DNA of 64,000 nt from Rhytidiadelphus loreus (GCA_947034895.1 OX344762.1:80284981-80348980); one strand, 5' to 3'; positions 51,125 through 63,107 are shown, numbered from the stretch's first letter. Program-made: numbers and translations. The notes: a model not told the origin generated them from the letters alone.

Positions 51125-51225
51125 CACAAAATAGGGGGTCTTTTATTTTACATGCACCTCTGAAATGACTTTGGGGGGACGAGTGAGGGAGGTAGTTCAC
51201 CCCAACCCCAATTCTTCCTTCTAAC
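51125..51225. repeat. Family H fragment, copy 2
   Basis: Diverged match to 18240-18480 in inverted orientation, including the block around GCATG and the CCCCCTATTTTG-type run (seen here as CAAAATAGGGGGTC). Partial. Confidence 0.45.
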
Positions 51226-51552
51226 TTGAACATTTTACTAGATTGAATGAAATTATTGTCATTGATACTAGTTGGCTTGAACATATCACCATTGTAATTA
51301 CCACCATTGTTACCAATTGGCTTGAGCATATAACTAATGCAAAGAAAGTCACATTTTTAAAAATATTGTAATATTATTATTATTTTTTATGTTGTAAGCA
51401 TGTTAAAATATTCTTCTAAAATTTCTCCATGACCAATAAGTATCCATAACTAATTTAATAAGTGATCGCAATCAATTCATTGTGTGCATGACCCTTGAGT
51501 ATAATCAGTAACTTATTTTGATTATGAACATGATAAGTGAGCACAATCATCA

Positions 51553-51719
51553 TTAATCCTTTAAAGACAAGGCTAAGGCCGAGAAGTGGTTGATGGATGA
51601 CTTCATTGTTCAGTGTAGAAACAAAGAATGCACCAATTGGTCCAATAATAGGAGCATTTTGGTAACCACTATACCTTGGTCATAAGGGGCCACATACTTT
51701 AAGGATTGAGTGAGTTCCA
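51553..51719 (-). mobile_element. Family B MITE, copy 3 (inverted)
   Basis: Begins TTAATCCTTTAAAGACAAGG and ends TACTTTAAGGATTGA, with the last TTAA decayed to TTGA. The interior GATGACTTCATTGTTCA is the reverse of the block in copy 1. Confidence 0.7.
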
Positions 51720-52186
51720 TTGTGTTCTAAACATGAGTTGTGTACAAGTAGTAACACAAACATGCAAAAAACAATGACCATTGGATAAGTGGAGGTAATA
51801 ATGTGTGCAAGCTTGGACATGGGACCAACCATTAGAGGATTATTTCTAGGATCTCTGGAGGGTAGTTTGACTATTGGCAATGATGTAAATTATAATTTAA
51901 ATGGTTTAATTGTACTACTAAATAATGAAACAAAAACAATTGAAGAAATATTATAGATTTACATTTTTTTTTTTCTAGCATAAATAAATTATAGAAATTT
52001 GATATATTTTTTCATTGCAAAAATTAAATATTGTTTTTTGTTATAGAAATTAATGATATATTTTTTGAATTACTAAAGAAGCATGCATCTAAGTAGAAGA
52101 AGCTTGAACATGGTTTTTGTAGCCATTATGTGCAATTCAAAATGTAAAAGTTCATCAAATCTAGTGTGTATATTGCTTTCCAAATC

Positions 52187-52331
52187 TTAATCCTTACATG
52201 ATGTAGCCCACCATGACCAAGGTAATCACCAAAATGCTTGGATTTTTGGTGTGTGCATTCTTTGTTTCTACAATGAACAATCAAGTCATCTATTAGCTAC
52301 ATTTTGACTTTAGTGTCCTTTTAAGGGTTAA
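52187..52331. mobile_element. Family B MITE, copy 4, with a known empty site
   Basis: 145 bp from TTAATCCTTACATGATG to TCCTTTTAAGGGTTAA. Unit 1 of the tandem duplication reads CCAAATCTTAAAAATTCTAAAT where this unit reads CCAAATCTTAA, the insert, then TTAAAATTGTAAAT. One TTAA has become two, as in a 4-bp target duplication. Confidence 0.88.
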
Positions 52332-52716
52332 AATTGTAAATATTGAATATTTTTATTACTATTATTGCATGCTCTACAATTGAATGATTCTATTAAACAT
52401 ATATGTTCAACATGTATTTCATCCAAAATGCTAGGCAAATTTAGTTTATTTAAAATTTAAAAAATTCACAAGAATATTTTTGGTAAATCATGGCGTCCAA
52501 ATTGTGTATGAGACCTTCACTTCATTTTTAGCAAAGAACTTGAAGGTTAAATGTAACTGTTCATAGTAACTACAAAAACAGTAGAATAATAAAGTACTCT
52601 TTAACTATATACTTAATTAGTAAATTCATAGATGGCACAGTGTTATAAAACACTCTCAATTTCCATTGTGCTTACCCAAAAGAAAATTAAAGAGTAAAAT
52701 AAGAAGGAATACTTAC

Positions 52717-52950
52717 TAGTAGGTTGCATACGTGGATTTCGAGCCAAGTGGAAACGTTCAATCAGAAATTGGTAGATCTGGAGGCCTCTCTGAGCGTGAG
52801 CAGGCACTACGGTGGAGATACGTAGATTGAGTTTGAAAAGTGTAGATTTGGGAATTGGGAGTTCAATTCGACCACAGGTTGCCGGAGATCCGACGGTGGT
52901 TTGGTAGATGTGGAGTGACTCGGCTGAATTGCACAACCGATATCGGAACA
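52717..52950 (-). other. Exon-like repeat X, copy 3 (longest open copy)
   Basis: Bounded on the minus strand by AATCCAG before and GTAAGTATT after. Open across all of its 78 codons: FRYRLCNSAESLHIYQTTVG, then IELPIPKSTLFKLNLRIST, RGLQIYQFLIERFHLARNP and RMQPT. It is flanked by repeats and has no companion exons that I can find. It may be an exon carried by a transposon or a decayed gene family. Function unknown. Confidence 0.55.
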
Positions 52951-52997
52951 CTGGATTCTGGAAGGCTTAGGGCTGAGTGCCCAGTTTTTTTTCCATT

Positions 52998-53643
52998 TTA
53001 ACCCCTGAATGCCAAATTTTGGTGTCAACAATATTTTGAAGTTAAATAATTTAACCTAACCAATTTATTATTTTTATTATTTTATATTTTTGAAAAATTC
53101 TTTTTGAAGTCTAGTTTTAGCATCAAAAATCCGATTTTGAAGATGAGTGATTATAATTTTTCTATTCAAGATTTTGTGCAAGGTGTCCATTGCAAATCTC
53201 GATTTTGTAGTGTTGAAGGCTCTTGGAAATGAGCCCCAACTACACTACATCTAGGAGAAAAAATCACATTAGAAATTTGTTTAAAAAAAATTGTAGAGTA
53301 GATTTTGAGAAGCCGTAAATTGATTGGGGTTGTGCATGTTATACCCTTTAACCTCATATTTTTTTGGTGACCAATTTTTAGATTTGATACATGAAAAGAG
53401 TTTTGAAAGACTTCAAATTATTTTCATTGTTTTAACCCCCTCATGATTAAACATTATAATTTTTCAATCCATAAGTGATGTTTTTGTATTTACTTTTCCA
53501 TGTGATATCTAACATGTCTAGTTTGAATTTGTATGGTTACAATTCCAAAAAAATTGATAAAACTTATCAAAATGTTGGCTTTTTGTTCAATTTAGAGCAA
53601 ATTTCAAGAAGCTCAAAAAAGGCCTTGGGTATTTAGGGGTTAA
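52998..53643 (+). mobile_element. Family A element, intact copy
   Basis: 646 bp, TTAA to TTAA: begins TTAACCCCTGAATGCCAAAT and ends CTTGGGTATTTAGGGGTTAA. It is the cleanest uninterrupted copy and serves as reference for the nested copies at 41963-43525. Confidence 0.82.
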
Positions 53644-53859
53644 TATTTGTTTCGTGTATTCCTTTTTTTGGTGTTTAGAATTTACATGTTATTACGCAAA
53701 ATCAAAAGTGTTATGTGTTGTAGACAAAAAGAAAAAGTGTTTTGTTTGCAATTTTTGTCAACCTTGATTTGTTACCTTCTAAAATTTACCCCACAAAGGA
53801 TCAAATGTTCCCTTAGGAGATATTGCAAGGTTTTGGCAAGTTCCTATGATCTCAAATTT

Positions 53860-54315
53860 TGAAATAATTTTTTGAAACTTTTTTTGAAAATAGAAATATA
53901 CATTAACACTTGGAGAATATAATTTTTATTTCAATCAGTACCAAGGAGGAAAAATTATGCCATCTTAACCTCAAAAAGAAGTTTGCTAGGCAACTCAAAA
54001 ATCCAAAATAATTAATTTTAAATTTTATTTCTCATAGAAAGTACTTTTGTCAACATAGAAATTCCATTTCAACTAGTGATGAGAAAGTTGTGGAGGGTCT
54101 TGTTTTCTAAATAATTCAATGCATCTTCTTCAAAAAATAACTTGTAGGATTTATTTTTGGACTCATTCATTTTCACTGTGTTTCGAAAAGAGTTCCATAG
54201 AGTTTTGTTTTCTTGCTAGAACAATCTCACCATTGGGATTAATGTATTTCAATTCCATCTTAGAACTATCAATCATTTCTTTTTTCTTTTTGTCTCATAC
54301 CAACTTCTTGGTTTG
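53860..54315 (+). mobile_element. Family I element, partial copy
   Basis: Shares AAAATTATGCCATCTTAA, AACTTGTAGGATT, TTGCTAGAACAATCTCACC and ATTTCAATTCCATCTTAGA with the other family I copies. Neither end is clear. Confidence 0.6.
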
Positions 54316-55042
54316 AGGGGTGATGCAATTCTAACCTTCGTTTGGATTAAGACCTTCTTGTTCAAGCTAGAAATATTTCTTACAATTTTGAATTTGTGTG
54401 ATGGTAAGATCCCCTACCTCCCAACACTAAGAATTATGCACAAGGTAGACTAATCCAATTCTATCCCCTACTTTTGGTCAATTGGTCCCAATCTGTCTAG
54501 AAAAATATTTGAATCCGTTCATTTTTTTTGACAAAATCAATGAATTAATGCCTACAAGGGGTAACATGTCAATCCTTTATTAGCGAGTACTTAAGGTGAT
54601 TATGGGTTGTTTATGAGACGTCTGTGACTCCACTCTATGGGCAGTTTTGTAAAGTCATGGCAAACCACTTCAAAAATTCATAGAAATTACAATTTTAATC
54701 AGAAAGTTATGATTCCACTTGGATTTGATTCGTGAAACAAGGGCACACCTCCAAAAAAGATGTGCCCCATTTGGAGTTTGCCTCAAGATATTTAATTTGC
54801 AAATCAAGGTGGTAATATGCTAGTGACAGATTCTAATTTGCAACAAACTTGCCGAGTCACATAATTATGTGTGAGGAAGTATGACAGAGGAGTGTCCTTG
54901 ATACTTTGTGCCAGGGTAGCGGTTTTCAAATGTGGTAATGTAGTGCCATATTGGAGTGAATGGACTAACTTATACCTGGAGTTTGTAAGACTTTGGGATT
55001 TGGAGGTTTGGTGAGCTTACAACACTGTTCTAAAATGCCGGG

Positions 55043-56026
55043 AATGTACAGTAAGGTGTACTTCATTTACGAATTCTTGCATTCATAGGGAAAATAACAT
55101 TCAGTGCTGCCATTTTTGACGCCTTCCGGAGGGCTGAAAAATTGTTATTTTACCATAAATTTTTTTCACAAGATGATCTCTATGCTAATAATATGTGTGA
55201 CAAGTTTCAAGGCCAAAAGATTTACACAAAAAAAGGTATTCACAATCTACCAACATGTGTAGTTGAAAGAAACAATTTCAATGCTACCAACTCCCAAAAA
55301 TTGAGAAATAAAAATTTGGCCATGAAATTTTTGACATGAGATCATGTCTATGTTGATAACATGTGTGTCAAATTTCAAGTTCAAAGGATTTTCCCATAAA
55401 AGGATACTCAAAATCTACCAACAAAAGTAGTTCCTAGAAATTATTTCACAACTACACATGCTGGTAGATTTCAAATATATTTTTCTAGGCAAATCTTTTG
55501 AACTTGAAGTTCTGCGCGCATATTATCAACATAGAGGTGATCTCATGACAAAAATTTCATGATAACTAAAAGAATTTTGTGCCCCTGGGAAGCTGTCAAA
55601 GTGGACACCGCTGAAATTGTTTCTCTCAACTACATTTGTCCGTTGGTAGATTTTGAATATCTTTTTATTGGCAAATCCTTTGAACTTGAAATTTGACACA
55701 CATGTTATCAACATAGACATGATCTCATGTCAAAATTTATATGGCCAAATTTTTATTTCTCAATATTTGGGAGTTGGTAGCATTGAAATTGTTTCTCTCA
55801 ACTATACATGTTGGTAGATTGTAAATATCTTTTTTTGTGTAAATCTTTTGGCCTTGAATTTGTCATACATGTTATTAGCATAGAGATCATCTTGTGAAAA
55901 AAAATTCATGGTAAAATAACAATTTTTCAGCCCTCCGGAAGGCGTCAAAGATGGCAGTAGTGAATGTTTTTTTCCCTATGAATGCAAGAATTCGTAAATG
56001 AAGTAGACCTTACTATACAGTACATT
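55043..56026. repeat. 1-kb palindromic cluster of inverted repeat units
   Basis: The outer arms 55043-55440 and 55620-56026 are long inverted matches, for example TTACGAATTCTTGCATTCAT against ATGAATGCAAGAATTCGTAA, and GCCTTCCGGAGGGCTGAAAA against its inverse. The interior is built from a unit of about 130 bp (a CTACCAACA...GATTTT core plus GATGATCTC or GAGATCATG): two copies forward in the left arm and three reversed to the right. Ends are AATGTAC and GTACATT. No transposase is seen. Confidence 0.8.
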
Positions 56027-56274
56027 GCATTGCAATAGTATACTTCACTAGTTTGTTGTTGAAGTTTTGGAAGGATTGGAAGTCCTACAAGAAATTAGTA
56101 TTATGATAGCACTTGCAAATTTGTTTCCTGAGTTGCATTCAGTTCCCAAGTAGTTCACTATCTATGTGCTCTCAAGATTCAAGTTCTGTGTCAATGCAAG
56201 CATTTTTGGTGACCATTTGCCATCATGCTCAACATTCTTGCATTTTCCATGAATCACAGATTCAAAGGTTTAGG

Positions 56275-56382
56275 GTTTAGGGTGTATTCAAAATTGACCC
56301 ATGACTCTCATGAATAGAGGCTATACATTTAAGGCAAGAATTAGTGTTTTAGAAATAGGTCACAATTGGGTGGAATTACCTT
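56275..56382. mobile_element. Family E fragment
   Basis: Retains GACTCTCATGAATAG, AAGGCAAGAATT and the terminal ATTACCTT of family E. The left half is not recognisable. Confidence 0.35.
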
Positions 56383-58319
56383 CTGATAATGTTTTGTAGC
56401 ATAGCTCTTGGATTGTTTTCAATCTTGAATGAGGATCCCCGGATTTCTAGTAGCCTTTTTGAACAAAGGCTTTTGTTTCTCTAGTAGTTTTTTTGTATGG
56501 AAGTCATGTATGATACGAGGCAAGGAATATTGTTACAAGTGCATGTAGTGTACATTAGTTTGAATTATTTCACTTTGAATAAGGGCCGGCAACATTTATC
56601 TACCATTTTGACCAATAACAAGTAGACTTTGTACTTCAAACTACCATTCCTAGAAAATTGAATACCATTTTTATGTGCACATATGTTGGAAATATTCAAT
56701 GCAAACATGTACAATGGCCTGGACGAGTTTCACAAATAGGCCTATCACTATGAAAATTTCTCTTTTCAAAATTCTCAACAAAGATGTTAACTGGCTACCC
56801 TACTCTAGACTAACATTTTATAGTCAAAGAATCATACACTGGAGCAACATTATAACAAAATTACAAGTTAAGCTTAGGGCTAATTCACAAGATAGAGAAT
56901 GTATTTCCTAGAAATAAATAGCCCATTTGCATTGATGTCTTCCGGGTTACCAAGCCTCTTAGAAGTTGCAACAATTGTTGGGAGGAATCGCTTCAAATCC
57001 TCTTACATCTAGCTTTAAATGATGTAGCTCGGACCTTCTTCGTGCTCTTATTTTTGTCTAGCAGGGCCTTCTAATCACTCAAACTCCCATTCGTATTGTC
57101 CATGTTTTCCTCATATGCTTGGAAAGTCTTCATGAGATTCTTTGGTTGCTGTTGGTGCGTAGGCACTCGTGAAATAGAAGTGGAAACACCTTGAATTTTG
57201 TAATGAAAAGTTAGTATATTAGAGTCATTCTTTAAGTCATTGTGTTTTCAATGAATTAGGTAAAGAAAAGGCAAAAATGACCAAAATCTTGCCCAAGTGT
57301 TGCAAATTTAATCACGGTCAACAGTTTGACCCCAACCTTTTTACTGATATAGGGTTACCATCTCCACTCTGATACGATCAAATAATATCTCTATTACAAT
57401 ATTAGACAATTGTGTATAGAAACTAAGAACATTTTCAATCACTACTGAAGTGGACATTAAATTACGAAATTGCGTTTAGTTATTTAATACAACTATATTA
57501 AGGAAATTTGATGTATATGAGAGTTTGTGATCCGTAAAATCAGATCAAGCTTATCGACGGGCTGGTGCTTCCCCTCTCCTCATATCATTCTCAGGTTTTA
57601 CACCACCATTTTGCCAATTGCCCATTAGCCCATTGTTGCTCTCTATTATAATAAGTTGTTCAAGATAATGCTCCTTACTTTCTTAAAGGTGAGCTGCTCA
57701 CAACTGATCTTTAAAAAGTGGCTCAAAGAACCATTCTATTAGACAATTGTTGGGTCTATTAGACATGGCGACTTCTGTTCTATGCACTGTCCAAGCAAGG
57801 TCAACATTGGTCATTACTATCATTGAAGTCTAGAACTACTTCACTAAACAATCGGATGATGACGACGCACTAATCAAATCCAAGAACTGTGTTAATTGTG
57901 AGCAACCACCTTTAAAATTTGATTAAGTTGTATCGACAATGGAAGCCTCTGACGGAGACCATACTCAATCTGCAACAAGAACAAACTGACCAGATAATGT
58001 GCCTTGATTGTAGTTTGAGTTTGCAATTCTTAATCTTCTTATTCAAAGATATGATGACCAATAAAATGTGACATTAACGAGCATTTCATGTATACAAACA
58101 AGATGAACCAGTTGGTTCCTCCAGAGAATATCAACTTGTAACCGTAAGCTTACATAGGATAATGCCAGGAGAGTTTGATTTGGCAGAGTGCAAGAGACTT
58201 TCTAGTAGGGAATAAACTAGCAAAAACTGTAACATGATTTTACCCTTGATCCTATCTTGCTTCAATATCTGAATGCATCAATATGCCAACATTAATCAGT
58301 AATTTTCGGTCCCTATCCA
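56383..58319. other. Gene-free spacer
   Basis: No supported exon or repeat boundary. AT-rich with scattered short ORFs. Confidence 0.4.
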
Positions 58320-58413
58320 TGTTAGATTTAATCTGTCTAGTCAGCTTGTAGGATGAATAGACATAGCTTTATGGAATATTGAGTGCCACAGCTCTTGGTT
58401 ATCATTATAGACT

Positions 58414-58451
<38 letters not shown>

Positions 58452-58499
58452 TAATGAACACATATCTTGCTTCTTCTTCTACTTTGTTAATTCTTCACA
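58320..58499 (+). repeat. Copia 5' LTR
   Basis: 180 bp, from TGTTAGATTTAATCTGTC to GTTAATTCTTCACA, with an (AT)n microsatellite at about 58416-58447. The 3' LTR matches it apart from substitutions and a longer (AT)n. Confidence 0.88.
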
Positions 58500-58516
58500 T
58501 GGTATCAAAGCCATGG
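58500..58516 (+). other. Primer-binding site (initiator tRNA-Met type)
   Basis: TGGTATCAAAGCC directly after the 5' LTR differs by one base from the usual plant copia site TGGTATCAGAGCC, which pairs with the 3' end of initiator tRNA-Met. Confidence 0.85.
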
Positions 58517-59026
58517 GAAGCATTTAATAGACAACATGTATTATCCTCCCACTTCTAGAGCTCCATGCTTTAGTGATGATAATTATGATTTACTTATAAC
58601 AGATGAAGAGAGACCTCAAGTCGAAATTTAGTTGCAAACTAAAAACAAGATCCTCCAGCTTTCCCTTGAGCCAATAGAATTCACATCGAGCTAGTCAAAC
58701 TCACTAGTCGAACTCACACCGTTAGAGGAATTCAAACAAAAACACCAAATCGAGCAGCATACAAGATTCATTTATATTAAATATGGCCTTGCCAATGCTC
58801 TTGCAAGTTACCTTGATGTATTAGCAAATTATGAAGAAATGTATGATGAGATTAACCTTTAGTATTTTGCAGACAACTTTTACGCTGTACCTTTATTCTT
58901 TTACCAAGTACTCTAACTTATCAATCCTATAGCTTAGCTTCTTCGGCTATTAATTCTACCTCTCGAACATACTCTATATTTACTTTTATTGCATCAAACT
59001 ATGCAACTTGGAGTATAAAAGTCGAA

Positions 59027-59757
59027 ATGCTCCTTATCCAGTCGGAACTTTGGTCCATTGTGGATGGCAAAGAAACTGCTCCTCCTTCTTTTTCCGTTGC
59101 AGGTCTTACAGCCTGGCAGCTCAGAGATGCTAAAGCCCATGCTGACAATCTCCTTCATTGTGGAGACAAGCGGCTTCTCTCATTACATCCTCTAAGAACT
59201 TCCAAAGAAGTATAGGACCGTATAAAACAAATATACAAAAAATCTAATAAGGCTAGTCAAGTTAATCTCCATAAGAGATATGTCAAATGACTATGGCCAA
59301 AACTGAAGATGTCATTCAGTTTTTGGAAAATTGGCAATCTCTTTTACAAGCGATAGCCATTGCCAGTTGTATTTTTACGGATGCTCAACAAGTAAATTTA
59401 CTATTGGCGGCATTACCAGACACTTGGAGTTCATTTATAACTCAAGGAGGAATATTAGATCTTACATTTATGGATCTTCTTTCAAACATTCTTCAGCAAA
59501 ATGAGATTAATCATTCATTGACGTCCAAATCTGACAAGATCTCCTCACATGCTTTTTACCTAAAAGGCAAATTTACTAAACCATATTATGGACAATGTAA
59601 TAAATTCCAACAACCAAATAAACTTCAAAAAGATTTTTCATCTCAATCAGTTAATGTATCAATCAACCTCGTGGTCCTATTATATGCCCCCTTTCAAACC
59701 CTTATTTTGAGATTATCAAGAATTATCTTCACTTTGTCTTATAATTTTAGGAGATAA
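59027..59757 (+). pseudogene. Copia gag remnant
   Basis: Two pieces in different frames: 59027-59215 (SELWSIVDGKE, typical of the gag N-terminal region) and 59287-59757 (UBN2-like segment with LLLAALPDTWSSF). A stop in the first piece and a frame change at about 59215-59290 separate them. The usual zinc knuckle was not found. Confidence 0.75.
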
Positions 59758-61046
59758 CAGTACATACAATGCAATTGGATATGGCTTTGTTGTTGTCCAA
59801 CTTTCAAATGGTCAACAACTCCAATTTACAAATGTCTTGTATGTTCTTGGTTTAGTCAAGAATTTACTATCAATGGCTCAGATTATCAATACCAGCTATA
59901 CAAATGTTACATTTTGTCGAGACTAAATTGTATTATTATAACTACTTCCCCCATCAATTATAATTCTATTACTTATAAAATTCATAAAGAAAGAGGCTTA
60001 TTTTCACTTGGAATTGGTACTAAACCACCAGTGTCTAGTAATCTTACAATTACCAAACCTGATATTGAAACCCAACGATGGCATTATCATCTGGATCATT
60101 TAAATATCAAATTTCTTCATTTGATGAAGATAAATGACTTTGTTAAAGGTTTATCCAATATCAAATCAACCCCCCTTACTTGTACAAATTGTATTTTTGG
60201 AAAGCAGTCAAAATTTGCTTATCTATTAATTCATGTCACTTGTGCTACTGAAGTCCTTGCCTTGGTACACACAGATCTATGTGGCCCTATGCACATACTT
60301 TTCTTAGGTGGTCCACTTTATTTATTATTTTTGTTGACAATTATTCTAGATTTATTCATTTGTATTTCCTTTCAAAGAAATCCGATACTTTCTCCAAGTT
60401 TCTCCAATATAAAGCCCTTAGAGAAAAACAAACAAGCAACAAAATTCTCATTCTTCAATCAAATAATGGTGGGAAATTTTGCTCCCATCAATTTAATCAA
60501 TACTGTGTTAATAATGGAATTGCTCGGCAATTAACAAACCCTTATAACCCAACCCAAAACGGTGTTTTTGAACGTCACAATCACACCTTAATCGAATTTG
60601 CACAAAGCATGTTAAAAGCTTCTCACTTAGATAATGTTTTTTGGGCTGAAGCTGTCCATACAACTTGTTATATTCAAAATTCTTCTTCAACCTTTGCGGT
60701 TCCTAATGCCACCCCATATGAATTATGGATTGGTTTTAAGCCAAACTTGGCTCATCTTCGTATATTTGGTTGCCAAGCTTATGCTTATATTCTTGCAGAT
60801 AAGCGTAGAAAGCTTGATACCAAAACTTTTCTTTGTATGTTTTTGGGATATGGTGCACCCCAAGGTATTAAAGGATACCGTTTATATAATCTTGAAACAA
60901 ATAGAGTTTTCTCTAGCCATAATGTCTGTTTCTCTGAAGATTTGATATTAACACGCAACCCTGCTACTATATTGGACTATCTCTTACCATCTTCCGACAT
61001 TATCAAACCAGATATTTTATATTATGTCCCTAATAACTATACCTAG
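59747..61046 (+). pseudogene. Copia protease and integrase remnant
   Basis: 59747-59925 keeps the protease-side block LYVLGLVKNLLSM. The integrase zinc finger is seen in 59914-60534 as WHYHLDHLN and CTNCIFGKQ. The catalytic core continues in another frame at 60279-61046 (DNYSRF, NPYNPTQNGVFERHNHTL, GCQAYAY, FLGYG). The first Asp is present (VHTDLCGP). The second, normally in SDNGGEF, reads SNNGGKF here, so the Asp is replaced. A frameshift near 60280-60300 breaks the frame. Confidence 0.85.
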
Positions 61047-61420
61047 CCCTCAGGGTACCCCAAGCCTAATCAACAAGATACTCTTCCAAATCTTCATCCA
61101 ATACCCCTTTAGATTCTCCACCTATTCCACCCTCAAATATACCAAAACAATCCACATCACACATCCCCTCTCCTACCTTATCTCCTCCAAATTAATTATC
61201 TATATCCTCCCATTTAAGAGTTCATCTCAGACACGCACATTCTCCAGGAAATTCTTCTCAACATACATCCAACCTTTCTACAAAAGGTATATGACAAACC
61301 ACTAAATACTATGATAAAAATCATTTTGCTTATGCATTTATGACTCAAATTTCTGAACCCACAATAGTACAAGAAGCATTATCTAGCCAAGATTCTTACC
61401 ACTGGTAGAAAGCCATGAAT

Positions 61421-61720
61421 CATTAGAGGAGTTTTCGGGGTCGGGGAGGGCTGCGTGTTCCCCTGGCTGCCAGCAGCGGGGGAACAACAACGGCAGCCGT
61501 TCCCTGGCCTGGGTGACGTGGATTGGAGACTGCCACGTCACCCACCAAAAAAAAAAAAAAAAATCTGTTTTTTTTTTTTGCATTTCAAACCTAAAAAAAA
61601 AATTAAAAAATTAAAAAAAAAAAAAAATCTGACAGTGCCTGTTCCCGCGATCTGCCAGCGGGACAGGGTCGGGGGAACAGGCCTGAAACGGCCCTCCCGA
61701 ACCCCAAAACTCCTCTAATG
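61421..61720. mobile_element. Family G TIR element, copy 2, inserted in the copia pol gene
   Basis: 300 bp. The left terminus CATTAGAGGAGTTTTCGGGG is matched by the inverse of the right terminus, CCCCAAAACTCCTCTAATG. GC-rich arms (GGGAGGGC) surround A and T homopolymer runs. It sits between the codons for AMN and QEY of a copia RT-start block; the flanks join in frame with no duplicated bases. Confidence 0.82.
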
Positions 61721-63007
61721 CAAGAATATAATTTGTTAATCCAAAATGCAACTTGGGAACTTGTTGATCCTCCACTAGATTGTTCAGTTATTTCCACCAA
61801 ATGGTTATTCCGTCGTAAATATAATTCTGATGGAACCTTAGCTCAAAATAAAGCTAGATTTGTTGCTCGTGGATTTACGCAAAGGGAAGGGATTGACTAT
61901 ATAGAGACTTTTTCTCCAATCTTAAAAATGACCTCTTTGCGTATTTTATTTGCTTTGGCAACCCTTCTTGATTATGATGTCCATCAAATGGACGTTACTA
62001 TAGCGTTTTGATCATTTCTTTATTATTCTCGATATATATATTGATTATCTTATCATCATTTTCAATGATTTGGAATATTTAAATCAACACAAATTCTTCC
62101 TTTCCCAACGTTTTTTCATGACTAATAATCACAAAATAGCTTATATTCTCAGTATTCAAGTCTGTTGTAATCATACTACTAAAACTTTAACACTATCTCA
62201 AAATAAGTATTGTTCAAATATTTTAACTAAACTTACAATGCTCACATGTAACTTTGACAACACTCCTCTTGAGCCTGGTATTAAGTATTCTAAAACTCAA
62301 AGTGACAACCTTACTCCTAACAAAATTCATTTTATGGAGACTATTCCTTATACGTAGGCTATTGGAAGTTTGCAATATTTAGTTACTTGTATACGATGGG
62401 ACTTAGCTTACTCTGTAAATCATTTAGTTCAATTTATATCTTCTCTAGCTCTCATTTATTGGGTTGGCATCAAACGAATATTTTGTTATCTACGTGGCAC
62501 AATGACTTATGGTCTTACCTAGATTCTACTCCTTCCACATATCCACCTAAATGTCATATTCTCTATGGCTGAAGCAATGTGGATTGGGCAGCAGATATTG
62601 ACAATCGCCGTTCAACATCTGGCTATCTTTTTCAAATTGACAATACTTGCCTCAATTCTTGGTAAAGTCGAAAACAATCCATCGTAGCTTTATCCTCTAC
62701 TAAAGTTGAATACATAGCAATTGCTACTGCAACTAAGGAGCTGTTATGGATTCACACACTTGTTCAAGAATTAGGATATTCTTTTCAACTTCCAAGTACT
62801 ATATTCTATGATAACCAATCTACCATTGCCTCAACACAAAATCTCAAATATCATGATTGATCCAAACATATTGATATTTGTTTTCATTTTATACGTGAGA
62901 AAGTTCAAGCTAAACTATTACAACTTCAATTTACTCCAACTACAACAATGTGGGCTGATATCCTCACCAAATCATTGAGTAAAGTTAAACATCAAGCCTG
63001 TTTATAG
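61721..63007 (+). pseudogene. Copia reverse transcriptase and RNase H remnant
   Basis: 61721-62011 keeps the RT N-terminal block (NATWELVDPP, NKARFVARGFTQ, HQMDV). The next recognisable RT piece starts near 62030 with YIDYLIII in place of the YVDD box, so the middle of RT is deleted and the catalytic motif altered. Beyond are TPLEPG, a premature TAG at about 62355, the IGSLQYL block, and an RNase H segment with SRKQSIVALSSTKVEY, ILTKSLSKVKHQ and several stops. Confidence 0.85.
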
Positions 63008-63107
63008 GGGCTTTTTGGAACTTCTTCCTCAACATCGCAGTAAGGGGGGGATTAGATATATAAATCTACTTCAATTTTCTAGAAGTTCAATTTTAATAAT
63101 TCTACAG

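Larger units (their letters stand above)
51812..52960 (+). repeat. Tandem duplication, unit 2
   Basis: Direct copy of 50025-50895, about 1.8 kb downstream of it. It differs mainly by a family B insertion at 52187-52331 and by retaining a longer copy of X at its end. Confidence 0.75.
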
